Part shown: positions 33,448 to 39,776 of the stretch, piece by piece
Numbering within the stretch: position 1 is the stretch's first letter
Layout of the letters: the number at the start of each line of letters is the position of its first letter
DNA from: AG41 sp965653495
Lineage (GTDB): Bacteria > Gemmatimonadota > Gemmatimonadetes > Gemmatimonadales > GWC2-71-9
DNA: 39,776 nucleotides
Reading direction: 5' to 3'
Assembly (NCBI GenBank): GCA_965653495.1
Contig: CBFHAJ010000014.1
Coordinates: 1 to 39,776 of the forward strand
Notes under the pieces: generated by a model
Databases searched by the model: none
What the model was told of the DNA's origin: nothing
Seen by the model: the letters and a program-made list of their open reading frames with translations, nothing else
Made by a program: the position numbers and the translations under genes

Positions 33448-36400
33448 CACAATCGCATGGCCACCGGTCGCGGAGACCGAGGGCGTTGCTCGTCGTCGTT
33501 GCACTCGCGGCGTGCGGCCGGTCGCGCGCGCCGCAGCTGTTCGAGCTGCTGCCGCCCAGCCGTACGGGCGTCACGTTCACCAATCGCCTGCCCCCCGCCC
33601 CCTCCGACTCCGCGTTCAACATCATCAGCTACATGTACTACTACGACGGCGGCGGGGTGGCGGTGGGGGACATCAACCATGACGGCCTCCCGGACCTGTA
33701 CTTCACGTCGAACGTTGGGCCCAATCACCTCTACCTGAACAAGGGCAACTATCAGTTCGAGGACGTCACCGCGCGCGCCGGCGTCGCCGACTCCGAGGGC
33801 TGGAAGACCGGTGTCACGATGGCCGATGTCAACGGCGACGGATACGTCGACATCTACGTGTCCGGCGTCGACTACCTCGGGATGCACGGGCACAATGTGC
33901 TCTACATCAACAACGGCGACGGCACCTTCACGGACCGCACCACGGAATACGGTCTCGACTACGCCGGCTTCTCCACGCAAGCGCTGTTCTTCGATTACGA
34001 CGGCGACGGGCGCCTGGACATGTACCTCCTGACGCACTCGCCTCATCCCGAGCGCGCCACGGCGACGCACGTCGCGCATCGACCCGGTCTCCGCGGCGGC
34101 GATCGCCTGTATCGAAACGAGGGAGACCACTTCGTGGACGTGAGCGAGCGCGCCGGCCTCTACGGGGACACATTGCGCTACGGCCTGGGCGTGGTGGCGA
34201 GCGACCTGGACGGGGACGGGTGTCCCGACCTGTACGTCGCCAACGACTTTCAGGAAGACGACTTTCTCTACTACAACAACTGCGACGGCACCTTCACCGA
34301 GTCGCTCGCCACCTCGGTGGGGCACACCAGCCATGCGTCGATGGGGGTCGACGCCGCCGACGTGAACAACGACGGGCGGCCGGACGTGATGGTCCTCGAC
34401 ATGCTGCCCGATCAGGAGCAGATCCTCAAAACGTCCACCAATGCCGAGAGCTTCGACGTCTACAACCTGAAGCTGGCCGCCGGCTATCACTCCCAGTACG
34501 CCCGCAACACTCTGCAGCTGAACCGTGGTCGCCGGCGCTTCAGCGAGATCGGCTACCTGGCCGGCGTGTACGCGACCGACTGGAGCTGGGCGCCGCTGTT
34601 CGCCGACCTGGACAACGATGGCTACAAGGACCTGTTCATCACCAATGGCATCTATCGCCGGCCGAACGACCTCGACTACCTCGCCTACGTGTCCAATCCG
34701 GTCGTGCAGGCGTCGCTGCGCAGCGGCACGTCCGGGCTTACCGGTGCGCTCATTCGCCGGATGCCCCAGATCCCCATCTCGAGCTTCGCGTTCCGCAACA
34801 ACGGCGACCTGACGTTCACCGACAAGGCGAAGGCCTGGGGGCTCGCGCAGCCCGGCTTTGCCAGCGGTGCCGCCTACGTGGATCTCAACAATTCGGGCGC
34901 ACTCGATCTGGTCGTCAACCGGATCGGCGCGCCGGCGGCGATCTATCGGAACCGGGCGCGCGAGTTGACGGGGAATCACTACCTGCAGGTGGTGCTACAC
35001 GGCTCCGGTGCGAACACCGCCGGTATTGGTGCGAAGGTGATTATCAAACAGGGCAGCGCCGTCCAGATGCTCGAGCAGTTTCCCACACGAGGGTTTCAGT
35101 CCTCTGTCGACTCCCGCCTGCATTTCGGGCTCGGCGCGTCAACCGAGATCGACTCCCTGACCGTGATGTGGCCGGACAGGCGGGTCCAGACGCTCACGCA
35201 CGTGGCAGCGAATCAGCGTCTGGTCCTCGACCAGTCGCAGGCGGCCTTTGCCCGAGCCCCGAGGCCCGAGCCCCGAGCCCCTGTTTTCACCGACGTGACG
35301 GATCGGCTCGCGATCGACTTCAAGCATCGCGAGAACGCCTTCTTCGACTACCACCGCGAGCCGCTGATCCCGCAGCTCCTGTCCACCGAGGGGCCGGCCC
35401 TCGCCATCGCCGATGTCACCGGCGACGGGCGGGACGACATCTATGCCGGCGGTGCCAAATGGCAGGCCGGGCAGCTCTTGGTGCAGCAACGCGACGGTGG
35501 GTTCCGCGCGAGCGCCCAGCCGGCCTTCCGGGCCGACAGCCTGAGCGAAGACGTCGACGCGGTGTTTTTCGACGCGAACGGCGACGGGCATCCTGATCTG
35601 TACGTCGTGAGCGGCGGCAATGAGTTCGCGGACGGCGATGCTGCGCTCCAGGACCGGTTGTACGTCAACGATGGTCGCGGCCATTTCCACAGGGACTCTC
35701 TGGCCCTTCCCCACATGGCCGAGAGCGGCTCGTGCGTCGTGCCGGGTGATTTCAACGGCGATGGACACCTGGATCTGTTCGTGGGACGGCGGGCGGTCGC
35801 TCGCCGCTACGGCCTAGCGCCGCGGAGCTATCTGCTCGAAAACGACGGCACCGGGCACTTTCGTGACGTCGCGCTCGAGAAGGCCCCTGCGCTTGCGCAG
35901 GTCGGCATGGTCACCGGGGCCGCGTGGATCGACTACGATCACGACGGCAAGCTGGACCTGATCGTCGTCGGTGAATGGATGCCCATCACGGTGTTCCACC
36001 AGGAGAACGGTCGCTTCGTGGACCGCACGGCCGAGGCCGGGCTCGCGGGCACGGAAGGCTGGTGGAACAGCGTGACCGTCGCCGACGTGAACGGGGACGG
36101 GCGTCCCGACCTGGTGCTGGGCAACCTCGGCCGCAACGCCTATCTGCAGGCATCCGCGGCGGAGCCGGCCCGCATGTACGTCGACGACTTCGGGCACAAC
36201 GGCACCCTCGAGCAGATCCTCACGTTCTACAAGCACGGCGTGAGCTATCCGGTGGCGGGGCGCGACGAACTGCTCTCTCTCATTCCGTCACTGCGCGCGC
36301 GCTATCCCACGTACGCCTCCTTCCGCGCCGCGCGGGTCGAGGACATCTTCACATCGGGCGAGCTCCGTCACGCCACCCTGCGCGAGTCGCGCGTGTTCAC

Positions 36401-36812
36401 GAGCTCGGTGGCCCTGAACAACGGCAACGGCACGTTCACCCTGCGGCCCCTGCCCACGGAAGCGCAGTTCGCGCCGATTCGCGCCGCGCTGGTCGCCGAC
36501 TTCGACGGCGACGGGCATCCCGATCTGCTCGTGGGCGGAAACGTGTACGGCGTGCCGCCGGTGTACGGTCGCTACGACGCGAGCTACGGGTTGCTGCTCT
36601 TCGGCACGGGAGACGGTGGTTTCCAGGCGACGGACATGGACCGGAGCGGCGTGGTGATCGACGGCCAGGTGCGGCACATGGGATGGCTCAAGCAGGCGGA
36701 CGGAAGCCGCGTGGTCGTCGTCGCGCGCAACAACGACCGGCTGCAGGTGCTGCGGCCCACCTATCAGGCACCGGCCCCGGCCCCGGCCCCAGCGCGCGGC
36801 CGCCCACGATAG
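33402..36812 (+). CDS. second double-propeller FG-GAP/ASPIC-UnbV (CRTAC1-like) lipoprotein
   Basis: Same architecture as the 27119-30559 protein: lipoprotein leader (ALLVVVALAAC), first FG-GAP set (DINHDGLPDLYFTSN, DVNGDGYVDIYVSG, DYDGDGRLDMYLL, DLDGDGCPDLYVAND), ASPIC part (RGFQSSVDSRLHFGLG), a Pro-rich linker (ARAPRPEPRAP) and a second set (DVTGDGRDDIYAGG, DANGDGHPDLYVVSGG, DFNGDGHLDLFVG, DFDGDGHPDLLVGG). The 5' end is uncertain. In-frame GTGs at 33381, 33390, 33396 and 33402 lie just before the C19 tract, and TTG 33486 lies after it. The only nearby ATG (33457) is out of frame. I use GTG 33402 because it gives a basic n-region (RSRRPR) before the hydrophobic leader; TTG 33486 would remove it. 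If so, tract length sets the reading frame. The 3' end overlaps the next gene by 49 bases. Confidence 0.88.
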   Translation: MPPPPPPRPPPPAASPQSHGHRSRRPRALLVVVALAACGRSRAPQLFELLPPSRTGVTFTNRLPPAPSDSAFNIISYMYYYDGGGVAVGDINHDGLPDLYFTSNVGPNHLYLNKGNYQFEDVTARAGVADSEGWKTGVTMADVNGDGYVDIYVSGVDYLGMHGHNVLYINNGDGTFTDRTTEYGLDYAGFSTQALFFDYDGDGRLDMYLLTHSPHPERATATHVAHRPGLRGGDRLYRNEGDHFVDVSERAGLYGDTLRYGLGVVASDLDGDGCPDLYVANDFQEDDFLYYNNCDGTFTESLATSVGHTSHASMGVDAADVNNDGRPDVMVLDMLPDQEQILKTSTNAESFDVYNLKLAAGYHSQYARNTLQLNRGRRRFSEIGYLAGVYATDWSWAPLFADLDNDGYKDLFITNGIYRRPNDLDYLAYVSNPVVQASLRSGTSGLTGALIRRMPQIPISSFAFRNNGDLTFTDKAKAWGLAQPGFASGAAYVDLNNSGALDLVVNRIGAPAAIYRNRARELTGNHYLQVVLHGSGANTAGIGAKVIIKQGSAVQMLEQFPTRGFQSSVDSRLHFGLGASTEIDSLTVMWPDRRVQTLTHVAANQRLVLDQSQAAFARAPRPEPRAPVFTDVTDRLAIDFKHRENAFFDYHREPLIPQLLSTEGPALAIADVTGDGRDDIYAGGAKWQAGQLLVQQRDGGFRASAQPAFRADSLSEDVDAVFFDANGDGHPDLYVVSGGNEFADGDAALQDRLYVNDGRGHFHRDSLALPHMAESGSCVVPGDFNGDGHLDLFVGRRAVARRYGLAPRSYLLENDGTGHFRDVALEKAPALAQVGMVTGAAWIDYDHDGKLDLIVVGEWMPITVFHQENGRFVDRTAEAGLAGTEGWWNSVTVADVNGDGRPDLVLGNLGRNAYLQASAAEPARMYVDDFGHNGTLEQILTFYKHGVSYPVAGRDELLSLIPSLRARYPTYASFRAARVEDIFTSGELRHATLRESRVFTSSVALNNGNGTFTLRPLPTEAQFAPIRAALVADFDGDGHPDLLVGGNVYGVPPVYGRYDASYGLLLFGTGDGGFQATDMDRSGVVIDGQVRHMGWLKQADGSRVVVVARNNDRLQVLRPTYQAPAPAPAPARGRPR
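35251..35281 (+). repeat. short direct repeat in the inter-propeller linker
   Basis: CCCGAGCCCCGAG occurs twice (35251-35263 and 35265-35277), followed by a further CCCC. It encodes the Pro/Arg/Glu linker between the ASPIC part and the second propeller set. Confidence 0.7.
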
Positions 36813-37645
36813 AGGTCGATCCAGTTGCCGATCGGGCCCGCGATCGCGAGGGCGAGGATCGGCGGGGCGGGATAGAACGGGGCGAGCGTCGCGACATGGT
36901 AGTCGCCCGCAAGCCGAATGATGGCCTCCGTTACGGCGACGGCCGCGGCCACGATGATCCGCCCGCGGCGGGTGCTCACCGTGGTCTTGGGGTCGGTGAT
37001 CATGAAGAAAATGAACAGCTGATACATCGGGCCGGTGAGCGGCGCGATCTCCGCGACCAGTGGACCCCCGACGATGAGCACGCGCGCCACCGCGAGCACG
37101 AGAAAGCTGATCACGTACGTCAGCGTGACGTGCAGCATGCCGACGCGGGCGGCGATCAGCAGGCCGAACCCCCAGATCACCACATTCGTACCGAGCTCGT
37201 TGCCAAACTGGTGGCTGAGGATCGCGACGCTCGCCGGCGCCGCGACCTGAAGCAGGCTGATCGCAAAGTTGCTCGGGTTCCAGAGGTGGCGGCCGCGGTA
37301 CTGCAGCACGTACTTGGAGGCGATCGCCAGGAACCCGCCCAGCGCGAACGGCCACAGCAGGTCGCCACGTGGCTTGATCAGGAGCGCGAGGCTGATCCCC
37401 GTGATGTAGGCGCTCTGCACGTTGCCGAAGCGTCCCCGCACCAGGCGCGACAGGAGCAGCTCGCTGGCCGTGCAGACCCCCAAGGCGGTCGCCAGCCGGT
37501 CGTAGCCGCCGAGGATGCCGTAGCGCGCCTCCCCCAGCACCAGGATGAGCGTGATAAGGAAGGAGACTGGATAGCGCGGGTCCATCCGCCCCAACCGGAC
37601 CCAGAGCGACGGCGGCGGGCTAGCGGCGAGGCTCGGTGACGACAT
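36764..37645 (-). CDS. RnfD/NqrB-like multi-pass membrane protein
   Basis: This 293-residue inner-membrane protein has about 8-10 hydrophobic helices. It resembles the RnfD/NqrB family in GISLALLIKPRGDLLWPFAL, YRGRHLWNPSNFAISLL and FFMITDPKTTVSTRRGRIIV, which match blocks of RnfD/NqrB (the NP-x-x-F loop and FMxTDP). In Rnf/Nqr this subunit binds flavin and helps move Na+ or H+. I do not see the S/T-G-A-T/S-type motif for covalent FMN, and no other Rnf genes are present. Its start overlaps the upstream propeller gene by 26 bases. ATG 37585 (residue 21) is an alternative start. The C-terminal AGAGAGAGA is encoded by the repeat overlapping the convergent gene. Confidence 0.8.
   Translation of the reverse strand: MSSPSLAASPPPSLWVRLGRMDPRYPVSFLITLILVLGEARYGILGGYDRLATALGVCTASELLLSRLVRGRFGNVQSAYITGISLALLIKPRGDLLWPFALGGFLAIASKYVLQYRGRHLWNPSNFAISLLQVAAPASVAILSHQFGNELGTNVVIWGFGLLIAARVGMLHVTLTYVISFLVLAVARVLIVGGPLVAEIAPLTGPMYQLFIFFMITDPKTTVSTRRGRIIVAAAVAVTEAIIRLAGDYHVATLAPFYPAPPILALAIAGPIGNWIDLYRGRPRAGAGAGAGA
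36771..36790. repeat. CCGGCC hexamer repeat in the convergent gene overlap
   Basis: Three CCGGCC units and a partial fourth lie where the second propeller gene (plus) and the RnfD-like gene (minus) overlap. They encode APAPAPAPA on one strand and AGAGAGAGA on the other. Units are multiples of three, so expansion keeps both frames. Confidence 0.8.
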
Positions 37646-39383
37646 GCAACTGGTCGATGGCAGGATGCTCGAGGGTCTGTAACGTCCCTGACGGCCAGCG
37701 GAGCACGGCGCGGTCGATGCGCCCGGTGGGGCCCAGGCCGAAATGCAACCGGCGGTCGTTCTGACTCGCGAAGCCCATCCCGCCGTCTACGATTTTCAGC
37801 TGACGCCCTTCACCGGTTTCGACCGTCACCTGCGCGCCGATCGCGCTGCGATTGCTCTTCGTCCCCACGAGCTTGAACGCGATCCAGTGATTGCCCGGCG
37901 CGACCGTGTTCTTATAGACCAACGCGGGCTGATTCTGGTTCGCCACGACGACGTCGAGCACGCCGCGATTGAACAGATCGACGAGCGCCACGGCGCGCCC
38001 GTCGTAGCGGTCGGTCACGCCGACGAGCGGCGCGACGTCGACCCAGCCGGCCAGGCCGCGATTCACGAGCACCCGCGAGCGCTCGTAGCCCGACAGGCTC
38101 GCGTTCCCGATGGCGGGCCAGCTGCGCGCGTCTTCGAACACGTTGCCGTTCGCTCCCGCGACCTTGGATTGCGCGTACCAGTAGCTCTTGGTCGAGTCGG
38201 CGGAGACGTAGCCGTTGAGAATGAACAGCTCGTTGCGGCCGTCGTTGTCCAGGTCGCCGAACTGCGCGCCCCACGCCCATCCGGCGTCCTGCAGCACGCC
38301 CGCGCCCTCCGCCCCCTGCTGGAACCGTCCCATCTCCGGCAGGAAGTTGAGGCGCAGGTTGTTGCCCTGGAACAGGTAGCCGCGCTCGGAGATGTTGGTC
38401 ACGAACGCGTCCAGGCGCCCGCGGTTGAGCACGTCGCCCAGCGTGGCCGACATGCCGCTCTTGGAATCGCTCTCCAGGCCGGCCCGGGTCAGGACGAACC
38501 GCCGGCCCTGATCGTTGAGATACAGCTCCTCCGGTCCGTAATCGTTCGCGAGGAACAGATCGGGCCAGCCGTCGCCGTTCAAGTCCGCCGCGGCCACCGC
38601 CAGGGTCCAGCGGGTACTGCCCACGCCCATTTTGTCGGTGACATCCTCGAATCGGCCGTTGCCGAGGTTGTGAAACAGGCGGTTCTTGCCCCCGTTGCTG
38701 GCGAAATCGAAGCTGTTTTCCATGATCCGCGTGGTCTTCAGGTGCCACAGATCGACGTCGGAACGGAAGTAGTTCCCGACGTACAGATCCAGCAGCCCGT
38801 CGCGGTCGTAGTCGAACCACACGGCCGAGTTGGCGTTCATCCACTGGTGCAACCCGGCGCTCTCGGTCACGTCCTTGAAGTGCAGGTTGCCCATGTTCTT
38901 GAACAGCTGCAGGTAGCCCCACTTGTAGATCAGCAGATCTTCCAGCCCGTCGTTGTCGAAGTCGCCCCACACGGCGCCCATCGACACGCCCTCGCCCGGG
39001 CGGTTCACGTCGGCCACGCCGGCCGTGCGGGCGACGTCGACGAACCTGCCGTCGCCGCGATTGACGTACAGCGCGTTGGGGAATCCGAACCGGCTGTTGG
39101 TGAAGTAGAGATCGGGCCAGCCGTCGTTGTTCACGTCGGCGACCGACACCGATGCGCCCATCGAGGCGATGAGTGGGGCAATGTTGTCGAGCTTGGGGTC
39201 GAGCGTGGGCCGGTGATGGACGAAGTCGATCCCGACGGGCGCGGCCACATTCGCCAGCTGAAATCCGGGCGCCACCGCGGTGACGCCCGAGCGAACGGTG
39301 CGACGGTTGAGCACCACGACGAGCGCTACGGCTGCGACGAACATGCCGGCGACGGCGCCGTAGCGCCACGCGCGCGAGATCAC
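37620..39383 (-). CDS. membrane-anchored single-propeller CRTAC1-like protein with C-terminal ASPIC/UnbV domain
   Basis: This 587-residue protein has one N-terminal anchor helix (AVAGMFVAAVALVVVLNRR, about residues 9-27) and one set of FG-GAP/VCBS repeats: DVNNDGWPDLYFTNSRFGFP, DFDNDGLEDLLIYKWG, DYDRDGLLDLYVGNYFRS, DLNGDGWPDLFLANDYGP and DLDNDGRNELFILNGY. An ASPIC/UnbV C-terminus follows (IGAQVTVETGEGRQLKIVDG, RRLHFGLG). It differs from the two lipoproteins in being half the size, with the ASPIC domain at the end. The GTG start overlaps the GH3 stop (GTGA), and the RnfD-like gene starts 26 bases before its end, so all three are translationally coupled. Role unknown; a periplasmic partner of the RnfD-like protein is possible. 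Confidence 0.92.
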   Translation of the reverse strand: MISRAWRYGAVAGMFVAAVALVVVLNRRTVRSGVTAVAPGFQLANVAAPVGIDFVHHRPTLDPKLDNIAPLIASMGASVSVADVNNDGWPDLYFTNSRFGFPNALYVNRGDGRFVDVARTAGVADVNRPGEGVSMGAVWGDFDNDGLEDLLIYKWGYLQLFKNMGNLHFKDVTESAGLHQWMNANSAVWFDYDRDGLLDLYVGNYFRSDVDLWHLKTTRIMENSFDFASNGGKNRLFHNLGNGRFEDVTDKMGVGSTRWTLAVAAADLNGDGWPDLFLANDYGPEELYLNDQGRRFVLTRAGLESDSKSGMSATLGDVLNRGRLDAFVTNISERGYLFQGNNLRLNFLPEMGRFQQGAEGAGVLQDAGWAWGAQFGDLDNDGRNELFILNGYVSADSTKSYWYAQSKVAGANGNVFEDARSWPAIGNASLSGYERSRVLVNRGLAGWVDVAPLVGVTDRYDGRAVALVDLFNRGVLDVVVANQNQPALVYKNTVAPGNHWIAFKLVGTKSNRSAIGAQVTVETGEGRQLKIVDGGMGFASQNDRRLHFGLGPTGRIDRAVLRWPSGTLQTLEHPAIDQLHVVTEPRR

Positions 39384-39776
39384 CGCGTCTTCGCCACCAC
39401 CTCGAACGTCTTCGTGAGGCTCGCCGTGGAGCTGCCACCTACGAACACTTCGAACCGCCCGGCCTCGACCACGAACCGCAGGTCGCGGTCGTAGAACCCC
39501 AGCTCCTTGTCGGTCAGCACGAACTCGACCTGCTGCGAGGCGCCGGGCGCGAGCGTCACGCGCCGGAATCCGGCGAGCGCCCGCACCGGTCGCGTCACGC
39601 TCGCGACCAGGTCGTGCACGTACAGCTGCGCCACCTCGTCGCCAGGGCGCGCGCCGGTGTTGGTGACCGTGACGCCGACCCGCAGCTCGCCGCCTGGCGT
39701 GATCCGCTCCGCGATGAGCTTGTGGCGCGAGTATCCGAACGTCGTTTAACTAAACCCGTAGCCGAACGGAACCTGA
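39380..39776 (-). pseudogene. GH3 beta-glucosidase C-terminal part, with in-frame TAA
   Basis: The visible frame gives VPFGYGFS, a TAA (39746-39748), then TTFGYSRHKLIAERITPGG, followed by a fibronectin-III-like domain (LRVGVTVTNTGARPGDEVAQ, LYVHDLVASVTRPVRALAGF, VEAGRFEVFVGGSSTASLT). This is the end of a glycoside hydrolase family 3 protein, where the usual motif is FGYGLSYTTF. The TAA sits exactly at the conserved Tyr, so one base change explains it. Most of the gene lies outside the window. If the stop is real it removes the FnIII-like domain and unlinks the coupled propeller gene (GTGA overlap at 39380-39383). A sequencing error cannot be excluded. Confidence 0.85.

Noticed and set aside
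23351..39748. Reassignment of UAA to a sense codon (Tyr would fit both interrupted genes).
   Set aside because: TAA is the natural stop of the sugar dehydrogenase (8871-8873) and of both molybdenum large subunits (10852-10854, 13025-13027), where the family C-terminus ends at that point.
1..39776. tRNA, rRNA, riboswitches, prophage or integrase genes.
   Set aside because: None was seen on reading either strand; a covariance-model search would be needed to exclude small RNAs.

Overview
The window is very GC-rich and densely coding, with short intergenic gaps and many ATGA/GTGA start-stop overlaps. It has a complete-looking SusC/SusD pair, many Sec/lipoprotein/Tat-exported proteins, FG-GAP/ASPIC-UnbV (CRTAC1-type) propeller proteins, IorB-type molybdenum hydroxylases and a PilT-family ATPase. 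This mixture best fits a Gram-negative soil or sediment bacterium such as Gemmatimonadota, with Acidobacteriota as the main alternative. That placement is inference from gene content; no rRNA or marker gene is present.

Left part (1-4920, all minus strand): the 5' two thirds of a PilT-like ATPase gene (running off the left edge), two small unknown genes, and the glyoxylate-bypass pair aceB-aceA. Next (4981-10784, plus strand): a two-helix membrane protein, then an ECF sigma factor, its zinc-finger anti-sigma factor, an exported DUF4097-type beta-repeat protein and a PQQ-type sugar dehydrogenase lipoprotein, all joined or overlapping. Three more exported proteins follow: one unknown, one CHRD lipoprotein and one Ig-like/cupredoxin lipoprotein. 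The block ends at a strong terminator shared with the convergent molybdenum-hydroxylase operon.

Middle (10852-22192): an iorA-iorB-iorB operon on the minus strand with two tandem large subunits; an APC permease coupled to an exported GH130-like protein; a convergent M1 metallopeptidase; and a GMC oxidoreductase coupled to a gluconate 2-dehydrogenase subunit 3-like protein.

Right part (22310-39776): a carbohydrate-uptake locus resembling a polysaccharide utilization locus. It holds SusC (broken by an in-frame TAA), SusD, a double-propeller ASPIC/UnbV lipoprotein, two tandem stand-alone TonB-plug lipoproteins, a GH13 alpha-glucosidase lipoprotein and a second double-propeller lipoprotein whose 5' end sits on an extreme C19-GG-C12 tract. 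A minus-strand operon follows: GH3 C-terminus (also with an in-frame TAA), a membrane-anchored single-propeller protein and an RnfD/NqrB-like membrane protein. The combination of SusCD, three ASPIC propellers, free plug domains, an orphan RnfD-like protein and glycoside hydrolases is the best candidate for an undescribed system. A plausible reading is outer-membrane glycan capture and import, periplasmic hydrolysis, and oxidation by the neighbouring GMC dehydrogenase. The roles of the propellers, plug lipoproteins and RnfD-like protein are unknown.
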